A stretch of 64,000 nt of DNA from Rhodoluna limnophila (GCF_005845365.1 NZ_CP040509.1:558001-622000), one strand, 5' to 3'. Positions 44,850-58,958 are shown, counted from the stretch's first letter. Made by a program: numbers and translations. The notes: a model not told the origin generated them from the sequence alone.

Positions 44850-45577
44850 TGAGCTCTCGCCCATTTGTTCAGCGTTTCAAAGACGCTGATTCGGTTGCCC
44901 GAAACGCAGCTGGAGACCTAATCACCAAACTGGTTCAATTGCTTGAGTCTCAGCCCGAAGCTCACGTCATGCTGACCGGCGGAACCGTTGGAATCGCAAC
45001 CCTGGCGGCGCTGGGTGAGCACGAAGCTAAGACTTCGGTGGACTTCACTCGTGTCCACTTTTGGTGGGGTGACGAACGCTTTGTTGCCGCGGACAGCGGT
45101 GATCGCAACAGCCTGCAGGCCCGCAAGGCGCTCTTGAGCAAAATTAGCGTCGATGAGTCTAAAGTCCACGAGTTTCCTGCCAGTGATGCAGGGCTTTCAC
45201 TGGATGAAGCCGCACAGCTTTTTGCCCAGCACGTTGATTCGGTTGCACCAAAGTTTGATGTGGTTTTCTTGGGAATTGGCCCAGACGGACACATCGCGAG
45301 CCTGTTCCCCGGCAAGCCAACTCCGGCCGCTGGAGTACAAATTATTGCCGAACACGATTCTCCGAAGCCTCCGCCGATGCGCCTGAGCTTTACCTACGAC
45401 GCACTCAATGCAGCAGATGAAATCTGGTTTGTGGTTGCCGGTGCCGATAAGCAGGATGCCGTGGCTGTTGCATTCGGCGAGGAACCGGAGACTCTGCCGG
45501 TTGGTCGCGTTCACGGCTCGGTAGCAACGCGTTGGTACCTTGACAACACCGCAGGAACCAAAGTCTTTGGTTGCTAA
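44849..45577 (+). CDS. pgl: 6-phosphogluconolactonase
   Basis: A 242-residue DevB-type lactonase. Conserved segments are MLTGGTVGIATL, VHFWWGDERFVA, FLGIGPDGHIASLFPG and PPPMRLSFTYDALNAAD. It hydrolyses the lactone formed by Zwf to 6-phosphogluconate. It is the last gene of the operon and is followed by a terminator. Gnd, the next enzyme, is not in the window. Confidence 0.93.
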   Translation: MSSRPFVQRFKDADSVARNAAGDLITKLVQLLESQPEAHVMLTGGTVGIATLAALGEHEAKTSVDFTRVHFWWGDERFVAADSGDRNSLQARKALLSKISVDESKVHEFPASDAGLSLDEAAQLFAQHVDSVAPKFDVVFLGIGPDGHIASLFPGKPTPAAGVQIIAEHDSPKPPPMRLSFTYDALNAADEIWFVVAGADKQDAVAVAFGEEPETLPVGRVHGSVATRWYLDNTAGTKVFGC

Positions 45578-45608
45578 CGACTTCAGCCAATACTGTTGAA
45601 ACTTAAAT

Positions 45609-45638
45609 AAAAAATGGACCCGCGAGGGTCCATTTTTT
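45609..45638. terminator. Bidirectional intrinsic terminator between pgl and rbpA
   Basis: TGGACCC-GCGA-GGGTCCA, flanked by A and T runs of six on each side. It serves the convergent pentose-phosphate and glycolysis operons and ends 1 nt before the rbpA stop codon. Confidence 0.95.
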
Positions 45639-45639
45639 A

Positions 45640-46017
45640 TTACTTGTTGAGTTCTTCTTCAGCCAGTCTCTGCCGGCGTTCGCGGACTGCCGAAACCGCA
45701 GAGTCAAGCAACTCGGCTGCCTCTTCTTCGGTTCTACGCTCTTTGACATAGGCCAGGTGCGTTTTGTACGGCTCGTGTTTGGCTACCACCGGTGGGTTTG
45801 CTTTGTCGTGCCCAGCTGGAAGACCGCACTTTGGGCAGTCGATTTCCTGTGGAATGTCTTCAAGCGCGATGGCTGAAATGTAGTTTGCGTTGTACTCGTG
45901 ACCATTTGAACAGTAAAAACTTACTGTGATTCGCCCAACCGCGTGACCGCGATCTACTTCACCCATTGGCCCCGCACCAACGCGTGATCCCCGAATTGAA
46001 GAACCCCCGTTAGACAT
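45640..46017 (-). CDS. rbpA: RNA polymerase-binding protein RbpA
   Basis: A 125-residue RbpA. The N-terminal segment IRGSRVGAGPMGEVDRG matches the basic arm and linker; the core has FYCSNGH and DCPKCGLPAGH, a possible zinc site (Cys, His, Cys, Cys). The C-terminal sigma-interacting helix reads PYKTHLAYVKERRTEEEAAELL. RbpA binds the group 1/2 sigma factor and promoter DNA and stabilises open complexes in actinobacteria. It is the last gene of gap-pgk-tpiA-secG-rbpA. Confidence 0.92.
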   Translation of the reverse strand: MSNGGSSIRGSRVGAGPMGEVDRGHAVGRITVSFYCSNGHEYNANYISAIALEDIPQEIDCPKCGLPAGHDKANPPVVAKHEPYKTHLAYVKERRTEEEAAELLDSAVSAVRERRQRLAEEELNK

Positions 46018-46026
46018 GTTCTAGCT

Positions 46027-46278
46027 TTAGGCCACTAGGTTGAATCGGGTGAACAGACCTAGGGTGATGATTACAACGACCCAGACGATGCCCAAAATGA
46101 TGGTGATTCGGTTCAGGTTACGCTCGGCAACGCCTGATGAGTTCATGCTGCTGGTGACACCGCCACCAAACATGTCAGACAGACCGCCACCGCGACCCTT
46201 GTGAAGCAAAATCATTAGGGTCAGCAAAAGGCTGGTAATTGCTAGAAGCACCTGAAGTGCAATCTGAAGCGCGAGCAT
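46027..46278 (-). CDS. secG: Preprotein translocase subunit SecG
   Basis: An 83-residue protein with two membrane helices (about 5-24 and 59-78) and the loop HKGRGGGLSDMFGGG, the SecG hallmark. It is an accessory of the SecYEG channel. It lies 30 nt after tpiA, where it is found in many actinobacteria and other bacteria. Confidence 0.94.
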   Translation of the reverse strand: MLALQIALQVLLAITSLLLTLMILLHKGRGGGLSDMFGGGVTSSMNSSGVAERNLNRITIILGIVWVVVIITLGLFTRFNLVA

Positions 46279-46308
46279 TGGAATCCTTTAGTTTGAGTAC
46301 TTCTGAAA

Positions 46309-47094
46309 TTATAGAGCGATGTGCTTCTGGAATCGAGCAATGCCGCTGAACTCTTCTGCATCCAAGCTCGCGCCACCGACAAGAACTCCATCAACTTCGG
46401 TACTGCGCAGGAAGCCGGCAACGTTTGCTGCCTTGACTGATCCGCCGTAAAGAATTCGGGTGGCCTGTGCAAGTTCGGTACCAAACTCAGCGGCAAGCGC
46501 TTCGCGGATTTTGCCGCAGACAGCAGCAGCTTCCTCGGCGGTTGCAACCTTTCCGGTTCCGATTGCCCAGACTGGCTCGTAGGCAATTACAAACTCGCCA
46601 AGTTTTTCGTGACCGGCAAGGGCTGCCAAAGTCTGACGAACAGGTACTGCGCTCTGGCCCTCAGACTCAAGTTCTTCTAGTGTCTCGCCGACGCAGATAA
46701 CCGGGATGATGCCGTGGCGGAAGGCCGCCGCGGTCTTGGCCTGAACGACCTCATCGTTTTCTGCGTGGTACTGGCGACGCTCACTGTGACCGATAAGTAC
46801 GTACTTTACGTCCAACTTGCCTAGGAATGCACCCGAGATTTCACCTGTGTAGGCACCTGAATCGTGCTTTGAGAGGTCCTGGGCTCCAAGGCCAAGTTCC
46901 ATTTTCTCTGCATCAATCAGGGTCTGGACACTGCGAATGTCAGTAAAAGGAGGAAACACCACAACCTCAGCCGACTTAAAGTCGTGACCGGCATCACTCA
47001 AGGTCCATGAGAGCTTCTGCACCAGGGCGATTGCCTGCTGGTGGTCGAGGTTCATTTTCCAGTTACCTGCAATTAGCGGAACACGGTTTGCCAT
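46309..47094 (-). CDS. tpiA: Triose-phosphate isomerase
   Basis: A 261-residue TIM barrel. Landmarks are GNWKMNLDHQQ (catalytic Lys), IGHSERRQYH (catalytic His), and AYEPVWAIGTGK (catalytic Glu and loop 6), then LYGGSVKAANV. ATG 47094 has CTGGAG at a good distance. It interconverts DHAP and glyceraldehyde-3-phosphate. Confidence 0.97.
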   Translation of the reverse strand: MANRVPLIAGNWKMNLDHQQAIALVQKLSWTLSDAGHDFKSAEVVVFPPFTDIRSVQTLIDAEKMELGLGAQDLSKHDSGAYTGEISGAFLGKLDVKYVLIGHSERRQYHAENDEVVQAKTAAAFRHGIIPVICVGETLEELESEGQSAVPVRQTLAALAGHEKLGEFVIAYEPVWAIGTGKVATAEEAAAVCGKIREALAAEFGTELAQATRILYGGSVKAANVAGFLRSTEVDGVLVGGASLDAEEFSGIARFQKHIAL

Positions 47095-47131
47095 GGGATT
47101 CTCCAGTTGGTTGATGTGAGTTAGAAAAAGA

Positions 47132-48334
47132 TTAGTTGAGGACGTCTAGGCCAGGTAGGTTTTTGCCCTCGAGGAACTCTAGGCTGGCACCGCCACCGGT
47201 TGAGATGTGACCAAACTGGTTGTCTTCAAATCCAAGAATTCGAACGGCTGCTGCTGAATCGCCGCCTCCGACAACGCTTAGTCCGTCAACTTCGGTAAGG
47301 GCTTTAGCAACGGCGCGAGTTCCGCCGGCAAATTTGTCAATTTCGAATACGCCCATTGGGCCATTCCAAAATACAGTCTTGGCGGCAGCAACCTCAGCTG
47401 CGAAACGTGCAGCTGATTCTGGACCGATGTCGAGACCCAGGCCGGTTGAGCCAAACGGAGAAGACTCAATTTCGCTCGCAGCCGTTACAGCCACTTCGGC
47501 GTCAGCGCCGAATTTTGATGCAACTACGATGTCGGTTGGCAGAATGACCTCTACACCAAGAGCTTCGGCACGGGATAGGTACTCTTTACAGGTTTCGATT
47601 TGATCGACTTCAAGCAGGCTCGAGCCAACCTTGTAGCCCTGAGCAGCAAGGAAGGTGAACACCATGCCGCCACCAACCAAAAGCTTGTTTACGGTTGGAA
47701 GCAGGTGATCGATGACACCAAGCTTGTCTGAAACCTTAGAGCCGCCGAGAACCACCGCGTATGGGCGCTCTGGGGTGCTGGTCAGGCGGGTTAGAACGTC
47801 TAGTTCTTTCTCAATTAGCAGGCCACACGCGCTTGGAAGGGCCTTGGCTAGTTCAAACACCGATGCTTGCTTGCGGTGGACTACACCGAAACCATCGCTA
47901 ATAAAGAAGTCACCAAACTCGGCAAGTTTTGCTGCAAAAGCTTCACGCTCTGAAGCATCCTTGCTGGTCTCGGCTGCATTGAAGCGTAGGTTCTCAAGTA
48001 CTACTACTCCCCCACGAGCCAATGCCTTGACGGCACCCTTGGCTTCGCTGCCGACTGTGTCTGATGCAAAGAAAACTGGCTGTCCAAGTAGCTCACCCAA
48101 ACGCCTTGCAGCAGGTTCGAGTGAGTACTTGGCATCCGGCGCACCCTCTGGGCGGCCAAGGTGTGAGATAACCACAACCTTGGCGCCCTGGTCGACCAGG
48201 TACTTGATGGTTGGAACAGAGGCAACGATGCGACCATCGTCGGTAATTCTGGTTCCATCTAGTGGAACGTTGAGGTCGCAGCGGATTACTACCCGCTTTC
48301 CATCAAGATTTGGCAGGTCGGAGAGTTTACGCAT
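47132..48334 (-). CDS. pgk: Phosphoglycerate kinase
   Basis: A 400-residue PGK. It shows VVIRCDLNVPLD, SHLGRPEGAPD, VLENLRF, LGGSKVSDKLGV, and the C-terminal VVGGGDSAAAVR and STGGGASLEFLEG. It makes ATP from 1,3-bisphosphoglycerate. The gene lies 46 nt after gap. Confidence 0.97.
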   Translation of the reverse strand: MRKLSDLPNLDGKRVVIRCDLNVPLDGTRITDDGRIVASVPTIKYLVDQGAKVVVISHLGRPEGAPDAKYSLEPAARRLGELLGQPVFFASDTVGSEAKGAVKALARGGVVVLENLRFNAAETSKDASEREAFAAKLAEFGDFFISDGFGVVHRKQASVFELAKALPSACGLLIEKELDVLTRLTSTPERPYAVVLGGSKVSDKLGVIDHLLPTVNKLLVGGGMVFTFLAAQGYKVGSSLLEVDQIETCKEYLSRAEALGVEVILPTDIVVASKFGADAEVAVTAASEIESSPFGSTGLGLDIGPESAARFAAEVAAAKTVFWNGPMGVFEIDKFAGGTRAVAKALTEVDGLSVVGGGDSAAAVRILGFEDNQFGHISTGGGASLEFLEGKNLPGLDVLN

Positions 48335-48380
48335 TTTGATCTTTCACGGCCCTACTTGAGGGCCACATTTTGTTTGGGGT

Positions 48381-49388
<1,008 letters not shown>

Positions 49389-49420
49389 TTAGTTCTCCAG
49401 GGAGTTAGGCGCCACAAATT

Positions 49421-49465
49421 GACGCGTGTTTTGATTAGTTATTTCGGTGCTATTTGCCACGCGTC
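49421..49465. repeat. Spaced inverted repeat upstream of gap
   Basis: Perfect 8-bp arms GACGCGTG (49421-49428) and CACGCGTC (49458-49465), 29 nt apart, in the 97-nt gap between sodA and gap. Each arm contains the palindrome ACGCGT, so the region can also be read as two copies of the same 6-bp box 37 bp apart. It may be an operator pair. It is not a terminator, as no T run follows on either strand. Confidence 0.5.
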
Positions 49466-49485
49466 TTTGGGTGGAAAAACTCTTA

Positions 49486-50109
49486 TCAGAATAGCAGTAG
49501 ACCGTCTGTTTTCGTGCGTGCGGCTTCGAAACGTGCCTGAATATCAGACCAGTTGATGATGTTCCAGAAAGCCTTTACATAGTCGCCCTTGACGTTCTGA
49601 TAGTCGAGGTAGAAAGCGTGCTCCCACATGTCAAGCATTAGCAGCGGGACGGTGGTCGGGATGACGTTGCCCTGCTGGTCGTATAGCTGCTCAATAATTA
49701 GGCGCTGACCGACTAGGTCCCAGGCTAGGAATGACCATCCTGAGCCCTGAATTCCCATAGCTGACGCGTTGAAGTGTGCCTGGAACGCCTCAAAGGAGCC
49801 GAAAAACTCGTCGATTGCTGCAGCCAACTCACCCTCTGGGCGATCTGTGTTTGCTGCGGTTAGGTTCTTCCAGAAGATTGAGTGGTTGATGTGACCACCA
49901 AGGTGGAAAGCCAGGTCCTTCTGAAGCTTGTTTACCCAGGTGAAGTCGTTCTTAGCGCGAGCTTCTTCAAGAAGGTCAAGAGTCGCGTTGGCGCCGGCTA
50001 CATAAGCAGCGTGGTGCTTCGAGTGGTGCAACTCCATAATCCGAGCCGAAATGCTTGGTTCAAGTGCTGAATAGTCGTAGCTAAGTTCTGGCAAAACGTA
50101 CTTGGTCAT
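49486..50109 (-). CDS. sodA: Superoxide dismutase, Fe/Mn type
   Basis: A 207-residue SOD. Metal ligands are His in MELHHSKHHAAYV, His in LAFHLGGHINHSIFW, and Asp/His in LLMLDMWEHAFYLDYQN. The GIQGSGWSFLAWD segment fits Mn or Fe types; metal use is not settled by sequence. ATG 50109 has GAGGAG at 6 nt. It has its own promoter region or is read from whiA (64-nt gap). Confidence 0.95.
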   Translation of the reverse strand: MTKYVLPELSYDYSALEPSISARIMELHHSKHHAAYVAGANATLDLLEEARAKNDFTWVNKLQKDLAFHLGGHINHSIFWKNLTAANTDRPEGELAAAIDEFFGSFEAFQAHFNASAMGIQGSGWSFLAWDLVGQRLIIEQLYDQQGNVIPTTVPLLMLDMWEHAFYLDYQNVKGDYVKAFWNIINWSDIQARFEAARTKTDGLLLF

Positions 50110-50173
50110 TGGTTTCTCCTCGTTGGGTTTATAAAAAGCCTAGTCAAATTTGGGGTCAGGTTATTCCTGAGTT

Positions 50174-51151
50174 TTACTCGTCGAGTTCCTCAGGTAAAAA
50201 GGCGTCGGTCGCTGGGATGCCAAGGTCTTCAGCACGCTTGTCGGCCATCGCCAGCAGACGGCGAATTCGACCCGCAATAGCGTCTTTGGTCATAGCCGGG
50301 TCAGCCAGGTGGCCCAGCTCATCAAGGCTGGCCTGCTTGTGCTTGAGTCTCAACTGGCCAGCGTAACGAAGGTGCTCGGGAATGTCTTCGCCGAGAATCT
50401 CAAGGGCTCGTTCCACGCGGGCTCCGGCTGCAACGGCGGCCTGTGCGGAGCGGCGAAGGTTTGCGTCGTCGAAGTTTGCGAGTCGATTGGCAGTTGCCCG
50501 CACCTCTCTCCGGAGGCGCATTTCTTCCCAGCGCAGTACCTGCGTGTGTGCACCCATCTGGGTAAGCATGGTGGCAATGGCCTCACCCTCACGGACGGTG
50601 ACTCGGTAAACACCGCGTACCTCGCGGGCCTTTGCCGTGACACCCAATCTGCGGGCAACGCCAACCAGAGCCATTGCAGCCTCATTGCCTGGGGCGGTAA
50701 TTTCTAGTGCGGCCGAGCGGCCTGGGTCGGTTAGTGAACCGTGTGCCAAAAATGCGCCACGCCAAACCGCCTGCGCTTCTTGGATTGAACCTGAAACCAA
50801 ATTGGCAGGCAACCCTCGCACTGGGCGCCCCCGCTGGTCTAGAAGGCCGGTTTGACGAGCCAAAACATCACCCTGGTGCAAAACTCGGATTTGGTAGCGA
50901 CTGCTTCGACGAATCCCTGAAGGGGAAATCACTGCCATCTCGCTGTCGATGCCGAAAAGGTCAGTTAGGTCTTTGCGAACGCGGCGAGCAATTTGGGCAG
51001 TGTCGAGCTCGACTTCAACCGCAACCCGCCCAGAGATTAGGTGAAGGCCGCCTGAAAATCTCAGAATTGTGGACAGCTCTGCCACCCGCACCGAATTTTT
51101 TCCGATTTCGAGTCGCGCGAGCTCATCCTTGAGGTCAGCCGTAAGTGCCAT
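50174..51151 (-). CDS. whiA: Sporulation-regulator family DNA-binding protein WhiA
   Basis: A 325-residue WhiA: an N-terminal LAGLIDADG-like fold ([41 protein letters not shown]) and a C-terminal HTH ([32 protein letters not shown]). In Streptomyces it controls sporulation genes; in non-sporulating actinobacteria and Firmicutes its role involves division and chromosome segregation. It lies 2 nt after rapZ. Confidence 0.95.
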   Translation of the reverse strand: MALTADLKDELARLEIGKNSVRVAELSTILRFSGGLHLISGRVAVEVELDTAQIARRVRKDLTDLFGIDSEMAVISPSGIRRSSRYQIRVLHQGDVLARQTGLLDQRGRPVRGLPANLVSGSIQEAQAVWRGAFLAHGSLTDPGRSAALEITAPGNEAAMALVGVARRLGVTAKAREVRGVYRVTVREGEAIATMLTQMGAHTQVLRWEEMRLRREVRATANRLANFDDANLRRSAQAAVAAGARVERALEILGEDIPEHLRYAGQLRLKHKQASLDELGHLADPAMTKDAIAGRIRRLLAMADKRAEDLGIPATDAFLPEELDE

Positions 51152-51153
51152 TG

Positions 51154-52029
51154 TTATTCCTTGCCTAGGTCGCGGTGCTTGACCGTCACTGAAACATCTG
51201 GGATTTTATTCAATTCATCAGCTATTGCCCGCGACATTGCCACCGATCGGTGCTTGCCACCGGTGCAACCAATCGCGATGGTTGCGTAACGCTTGTTCTC
51301 GTTGAGGTAGCCGCGTAGAACCGGTTTGAGCGCAGCCACGTAGTTGGTCACAAATTCTTGGGCACCAGTCTGGCTCAACACAAAGTCGCTTACCGCTGTG
51401 TCTTCTCCGGTAAATGGTCTCAATGATTCTTGCCAAAACGGATTCGGCAGGAACCTTGCGTCGGCAACCAGATCGGCGTCAGAAGGTAAGCCGTATTTGA
51501 AACCAAAAGACATCACGTTGATTTGAAGTTTTGAGGACTGCTCAAGGGTGAATCCCTCGGCAATCTTGTTTGAAAGCTGATGAATGTTGAGGTCGCTGGT
51601 ATCGATGACCACATCGGCCGATTCCCGAAGGCTCAATAGTCTGACGCGTTCCTCTGCGATGCCATCCAGGATGGTTCCGCTCCCCTGGAGCGGGTGTGGA
51701 CGCCGCACCGATTCGAACCTCTTGACCAAGGCTGAATCGGTTGCCTCTAGAAAGAGCACCCGCAGGTTAAGGCTTCTGCTGCGAAGTGAGTTCAGGTGAG
51801 TTTGAAGTTCTGAGAAAAACTCGCCGCCGCGAACATCGATAACCACAGCCAAGCGTGGCAACGGAGTTTTGGTCAGGGTAAAAAGGTCAGCAATCGGATT
51901 CAACATCTGTGGAGGCAAATTGTCGACCACGTACCAGCCAAGGTCCTCGAGGGCCTTGCCCACTGTGGAACGACCCGCACCAGACATACCGGTGACGATT
52001 AGTAGTTCACGCCTTTTATCTGAGTTCAA
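51154..52029 (-). CDS. rapZ: RapZ-family nucleotide-binding protein
   Basis: A 291-residue P-loop protein. Walker A is [13 protein letters not shown]; the C-terminal domain has [18 protein letters not shown] and [15 protein letters not shown]. In E. coli RapZ guides RNase E to GlmZ, but actinobacteria lack that target, so the role here is uncertain. The TTG start at 52029 has GGGAGG at 5 nt. Mycobacteria carry yvcK between rapZ and whiA; it is absent here. Confidence 0.93.
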   Translation of the reverse strand: MNSDKRRELLIVTGMSGAGRSTVGKALEDLGWYVVDNLPPQMLNPIADLFTLTKTPLPRLAVVIDVRGGEFFSELQTHLNSLRSRSLNLRVLFLEATDSALVKRFESVRRPHPLQGSGTILDGIAEERVRLLSLRESADVVIDTSDLNIHQLSNKIAEGFTLEQSSKLQINVMSFGFKYGLPSDADLVADARFLPNPFWQESLRPFTGEDTAVSDFVLSQTGAQEFVTNYVAALKPVLRGYLNENKRYATIAIGCTGGKHRSVAMSRAIADELNKIPDVSVTVKHRDLGKE

Positions 52030-52113
52030 AACACCCTCCCCTCGGTTGAAATTGAAGTCGAAATAGCTGAGTGCATCACAGTCTATCGAAGTGCGACACG
52101 CCGAAGAGTGTTT

Positions 52114-53973
52114 TTAGATTTCTAGGCGATTAACTATCTCTTGAGCCAACACGGGGCCGATGCCAGCTACCGAAGATATTTCGTCTGCGCTGGCCAGCTT
52201 GAGCCTTTTTGCTGACCCGAAGTGCTTCAGTAAGGCCGAGACGCGTTTCTCACCGAGGCCAGGAATCTCGGACAGTTCGGTCGCGATACTGCTTTTACGT
52301 TTTTGCCTCTGATAGGTGATGGCAAAACGGTGCGCCTCATCTCGAATTCGCTGAAGTAGAAACAGTTCGTCGGTCGCACGCGGGAGAATAACTGGGTACT
52401 CCTCCCCCGGCCGCCAAATCTCTTCAAGACGTTTTGCGAGGCCAACTACGGTCAGCCCTGGAACACCTGAATCGTTGATAGCCCGCTGCGCTGCATTAAC
52501 CTGCGGAAGCCCTCCATCAACTATGAGTAATGACGGAAAGTAACTAAATTTTGTTTCTTCCGCTGCATTGGCCTGAGGTTCGCGAAGATATTTCAGTCGC
52601 CTGGAGACCACTTGATAAATGGACTCAGTGTCATCGGTGGTGTTCTCAATCGAGAAGCGTCGGTAGTGGTCCTTCTTCGGCAGGCCATCTTCGAAAACGA
52701 CCATCGATGCAACCACGCCGGTGCCACCTAGGTGTGAAACGTCAAAACACTCAATTCGCAGTGGCGCATCCGCAAGTTGTAGTGCCTTTTGAATGCCCGC
52801 CAGCGCATCTGCCCGCGCGGTGAAGTCCGCAGACCTTCGAGTTTTGTAGAGCATGAGCGAGTGCTTGGCATTGGTCTCAGCGGTTGTTGCCAAGGCGGCT
52901 TTATCGCCACGTTGGGCAACCCTTAGTTCAGTTTTAGTTCCGCGCTTAGCCGAGAGCCATCGGGTTAGATCCTTGGCATCATCAGGTAACACGGGAACCA
53001 ATATCTCGCGTGGAATATCGACCGGTTCTGCATCGATGGAGCCGGTGTACACATTTTGAAGGACGTACTCGACAAGTTCTGGAAGGGTTCGTTCGAGTTC
53101 TTTGTCGACCACCCATCCGCGCACACCACGAATTCGGCCGCCTCGAACTATGAATTGCGAAACTGCAGCGGCCAGCTCGTCATCAGCGATTCCAAATAAG
53201 TCGGCGTCCGTTTGATCGCTAAACACGACAGTACTTTTCTCTAGCACCCGCTCGAGAGCACCGATGTTGTCGCGCAGCCGACCGGCGAGCTCATACTGTT
53301 GGTTCTCGCTCGCCTCAAACATCCGCTTGCGAAGCGTCTCAACGTGCTGAGTGTCTCCGCCCGACATGAAGTCAATAAATTCTTTGGCTATTGCCCGGTG
53401 CTCGCTCTTAGTTACTCGGTCTACGCAGGGGGCCGCGCATTTGCCAATGTCTCCTAAGAGGCAGGCCCGATTGGAAGCCTTGGCACGCTGGTAAACGCCT
53501 TTGGTGCAGGATCGAACCGGATAGACCTTCAGCAGGGTATCCAGGGTCTCCCGAACAGCCCAGGCCTGTGTGTAGGGGCCGAAGTACTTGACTCCCTTCA
53601 GGTCGCGCGTGCGAGTAATGAAGGCCCGAGGAACCTCTTCTCCAATGGATACGCCAAGGTACGGGTAGGTTTTGTCATCTTTGAAGCGAACGTTGAAAGG
53701 TGGGTCATATTCCTTGATCCAGGTGAACTCAAGCTGAAGCGCCTCGTACTCGGTTTTGACAATAGTCCACTGCACATCAGCGGCCGAAGTCACCATTCTT
53801 CGGGTTCGTTCGTGAAGGCTATCTAACGGGCCAAAGTAGTTGCTTAGTCTGGCCCTTAGGTTTTTTGCCTTACCCACGTAAAGCACACGGCCGCTGGCAT
53901 CAAGCCAACGGTAAACCCCGGGATTAGTTGGTATCTCGCTAGTTTTTGGCCGAAACGAGAGCTCATTGGCCAT
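52114..53973 (-). CDS. uvrC: Excinuclease ABC subunit UvrC
   Basis: A 619-residue UvrC. GIY-YIG nuclease domain is at the N-terminus ([20 protein letters not shown]), a Cys region ([13 protein letters not shown]), a UVR motif near 200-235, the RNase H-like domain ([30 protein letters not shown]) and a C-terminal helix-hairpin-helix pair. It makes both incisions in nucleotide excision repair. The ATG overlaps the uvrA stop by one base. Confidence 0.97.
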   Translation of the reverse strand: MANELSFRPKTSEIPTNPGVYRWLDASGRVLYVGKAKNLRARLSNYFGPLDSLHERTRRMVTSAADVQWTIVKTEYEALQLEFTWIKEYDPPFNVRFKDDKTYPYLGVSIGEEVPRAFITRTRDLKGVKYFGPYTQAWAVRETLDTLLKVYPVRSCTKGVYQRAKASNRACLLGDIGKCAAPCVDRVTKSEHRAIAKEFIDFMSGGDTQHVETLRKRMFEASENQQYELAGRLRDNIGALERVLEKSTVVFSDQTDADLFGIADDELAAAVSQFIVRGGRIRGVRGWVVDKELERTLPELVEYVLQNVYTGSIDAEPVDIPREILVPVLPDDAKDLTRWLSAKRGTKTELRVAQRGDKAALATTAETNAKHSLMLYKTRRSADFTARADALAGIQKALQLADAPLRIECFDVSHLGGTGVVASMVVFEDGLPKKDHYRRFSIENTTDDTESIYQVVSRRLKYLREPQANAAEETKFSYFPSLLIVDGGLPQVNAAQRAINDSGVPGLTVVGLAKRLEEIWRPGEEYPVILPRATDELFLLQRIRDEAHRFAITYQRQKRKSSIATELSEIPGLGEKRVSALLKHFGSAKRLKLASADEISSVAGIGPVLAQEIVNRLEI

Positions 53974-56837
53974 TAGCTGAGCAGCTCCTTGAGGAATCCG
54001 CCTGTGAATGATTTCTGGTTAGCTGCTACCTGTTCTGGTGTTCCGATGGCAACCACTTGACCACCGCGTGATCCGCCCTCTGGGCCCATGTCAATAATCC
54101 AGTCGGATGACTTGATTACATCCAGGTTGTGTTCAATGACTAACACGGTGTTGCCCTTTTCAACCAGACCATTCAGCACCAATAGGAGCTTTCGAACATC
54201 CTCGAAGTGGAGACCGGTGGTTGGTTCATCCAAAACATATATGCTTCGGCCGTTAGATCTGCGTTGCAGTTCGGTGGCCAGCTTGACACGCTGGGCCTCT
54301 CCGCCTGAGAGGGTGGTTGCACTCTGGCCGAGGCGAACATAACCCAAACCAACTTCGACAAGAGTCTCGAGGTATCGGGCGATTGAGCTTATCGGTGCAA
54401 AGAATTCAGCGGCTTCGGCGATTGGCATTTCAAGCACCTCGGCGATGTTCTTGCCCTTGTAGAGAACCTGGAGCGTCTCACGGTTGTAGCGCGCGCCGTG
54501 GCAAACCTCGCAGGCCACGTAGACGTCCGGCAGAAAGTTCATCTCAATTTTCAGGGTTCCGTCACCCGAGCAGGATTCACAGCGCCCACCCTTTACGTTG
54601 AACGAGAATCGACCCTGCTGGTATCCCCTGGCTTTTGACTCTTGGGTCTCAGCAAACAGCTTTCTTATGTGGTCGAAAACACCGGTGTAGGTTGCCGGAT
54701 TTGAACGTGGAGTTCGACCAATTGGGTTTTGGTCGACGTGCACAACCTTGTCGAGAAGTTCGATTCCCTCGATGCGAGTGTGACGGCCAGCTACGCCCTT
54801 GGCTCCGTTCAGGCTGTTGGCCAGAACTTCGTAGAGCACGTCGTTGACCAGCGAGGACTTTCCTGATCCGCTGACACCCGTCACCGCAGTCAGAACGCCC
54901 AGAGGGAATTCCACGTCAACATTTTGCAGATTGTTTTCGCGTGCACCGACTACCTTCAACTTGCGCTTTGGGTCAATTGACCGGCGCTTCTTTGGCGTAA
55001 TGATGGCCTCACGTCCGGACAGGAATGCACCGGTTAGCGAGTTTTGATTATTTAGCAGGGCTGCATAAGGGCCACTGTGAACCACCTCACCACCGTTAAC
55101 ACCGGCACCTGGGCCAATGTCGACCACCCAGTCAGAGGCCTTGATGGTGTCCTCGTCATGTTCGACAACAATCAAGGTGTTGCCAAGGTCTCGAAGTTTA
55201 ATCAGGGTGTCGATGAGTCTGCGATTGTCGCGCTGGTGAAGACCGATCGAAGGCTCATCGAGAACGTACAAAACACCGGTTAGGCCAGAACCAATTTGCG
55301 TAGCCAATCGAATGCGCTGCGCCTCACCGCCCGAAAGCGAACCGGCGGCGCGCTCCAGTGATAGGTAGTCGAGACCGACGGCCATCAAAAAGTCCAACCT
55401 GGCCCTGATTTCGCGAAGGACCTGAGCCGCAATTTTTACGTCGCGCTCGTCTAGAACGATGGTTTCGAAGAACTTAACCGCTTCACCGAGGCTCATCGCG
55501 GCTACGTCGGCAATGCTTACGCCAGCCACCTTTACAGCCAGAACTTCAGGCTTGAGGCGTTGTCCAGCACATGCTGGACAAGGAATTTCCCTCAGAAAAC
55601 CTGACCATTTAGCCCTGGCGTAGTCGTTTTCAGACTCAAGGTATTTGCGCTCGATATAGCCCAAAACACCCTCGAATCCGGTGGTGTAGCGCAGTTCGCG
55701 TCCATACTTGTTCTTCCACTTCACCTGAACATCGAAGTTGTTTCCATGGAGAACGGCCTGCTGAACCTCTTCGGGAAGCTTCTTCCAAGGGGTGTCAAGC
55801 GAGAACTCCAGGTCGTCGGCTAGACCTTCAAGCATTCGCGAGAAATAGTGAAACAAACCCTTTCCCTGGGTCGACCAAGGCAGGATTACTCCCCCATTAA
55901 TGCTTGCGTCTGGATCACCGATGACGAGTTCGGCGTCTACCGCCTGCTTTACTCCGAGGCCAGAACATTGAGGGCAAGCACCGAACGGGGCGTTGAAGGA
56001 GAAAGTTCTAGGTTCAATCTCGGTGAGGCTTAGCGGGTGTTCATTCGGGCACGACATTTTCTCACTGAAAACCCGGGTCTTCCCCGGTCCAGCCGGCTCG
56101 TCGACAAGGTCAACAAGGATGCGCCCTCCGGCTAGTTTGAGGCCGGTTTCGACCGAATCAGCTAGGCGACCAATAATCTCTGGCTTTGCCACCAGTCGGT
56201 CGATGACTACTGAGATGTCGTGCTTGAACGTCTTCTTTAGTGGTTTGGCGTCAGCTAGCTGCACAATCTCGCCGTCAACCACAGCGCGGGCAAAACCTTG
56301 CCCGTTAAGCTCTTTGAACAGATCAACGAACTCGCCCTTTTTTTGGTCGACTATTTGGGCAAGAATCTGAAACCGAGTGCCCTCAGGTAATTCAAGAATT
56401 TGGTCGACAATCTGTTGCGGGGTCTGCTTGACAATCTTCTCGCCGCATTCGGCGCAGTAAGGCACACCGACGCGAGCCCAGAGCAGGCGCAAGTAGTCGT
56501 GAATCTCGGTGATGGTTCCAACCGTTGACCGAGGGTTTCGATTTGTGGACTTCTGATCGATCGAAACTGCCGGGCTCAAACCCTCTATAAAGTCAACATC
56601 TGGTCGGTCAACCTGACCCAGAAATTGTCTGGCATAGGCCGACAGCGATTCAACGTATCGACGCTGACCCTCAGCAAAGATGGTGTCAAATGCCAACGAT
56701 GACTTACCGGAACCACTTAGTCCAGTGAAGACAACCATGGCGTCACGGGGCACCTCAAGATTCACGTTTTTAAGATTGTGAACTCGAGCACCCTTGATGA
56801 CGAGCTTGTTTTCGTGGCTTATCGGTGTAATCGGCAT
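53973..56837 (-). CDS. uvrA: Excinuclease ABC subunit UvrA
   Basis: A 954-residue UvrA with two ABC modules ([14 protein letters not shown] and [13 protein letters not shown]; signatures [12 protein letters not shown] and [12 protein letters not shown]). Zinc-finger cysteines are seen in [12 protein letters not shown] and CESCSGDG...CEVCHG. It recognises DNA damage with UvrB. It lies between uvrB and uvrC. Confidence 0.97.
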   Translation of the reverse strand: MPITPISHENKLVIKGARVHNLKNVNLEVPRDAMVVFTGLSGSGKSSLAFDTIFAEGQRRYVESLSAYARQFLGQVDRPDVDFIEGLSPAVSIDQKSTNRNPRSTVGTITEIHDYLRLLWARVGVPYCAECGEKIVKQTPQQIVDQILELPEGTRFQILAQIVDQKKGEFVDLFKELNGQGFARAVVDGEIVQLADAKPLKKTFKHDISVVIDRLVAKPEIIGRLADSVETGLKLAGGRILVDLVDEPAGPGKTRVFSEKMSCPNEHPLSLTEIEPRTFSFNAPFGACPQCSGLGVKQAVDAELVIGDPDASINGGVILPWSTQGKGLFHYFSRMLEGLADDLEFSLDTPWKKLPEEVQQAVLHGNNFDVQVKWKNKYGRELRYTTGFEGVLGYIERKYLESENDYARAKWSGFLREIPCPACAGQRLKPEVLAVKVAGVSIADVAAMSLGEAVKFFETIVLDERDVKIAAQVLREIRARLDFLMAVGLDYLSLERAAGSLSGGEAQRIRLATQIGSGLTGVLYVLDEPSIGLHQRDNRRLIDTLIKLRDLGNTLIVVEHDEDTIKASDWVVDIGPGAGVNGGEVVHSGPYAALLNNQNSLTGAFLSGREAIITPKKRRSIDPKRKLKVVGARENNLQNVDVEFPLGVLTAVTGVSGSGKSSLVNDVLYEVLANSLNGAKGVAGRHTRIEGIELLDKVVHVDQNPIGRTPRSNPATYTGVFDHIRKLFAETQESKARGYQQGRFSFNVKGGRCESCSGDGTLKIEMNFLPDVYVACEVCHGARYNRETLQVLYKGKNIAEVLEMPIAEAAEFFAPISSIARYLETLVEVGLGYVRLGQSATTLSGGEAQRVKLATELQRRSNGRSIYVLDEPTTGLHFEDVRKLLLVLNGLVEKGNTVLVIEHNLDVIKSSDWIIDMGPEGGSRGGQVVAIGTPEQVAANQKSFTGGFLKELLS

Positions 56838-56872
56838 CTTTGAAGTTTAACCTTGCTGTAGTTCTGGCACGT

Positions 56873-58948
<2,076 letters not shown>

Positions 58949-58958
58949 GTCGATATGC

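Noticed and set aside
47712-48359. 215-codon open frame on the plus strand
   Set aside because: It is antisense to pgk and rich in Ser/Arg, as expected of a shadow frame of a conserved gene.
49421-49465. Terminator of sodA formed by the GACGCGTG repeat
   Set aside because: The loop would be 29 nt and no T run follows on the minus strand.
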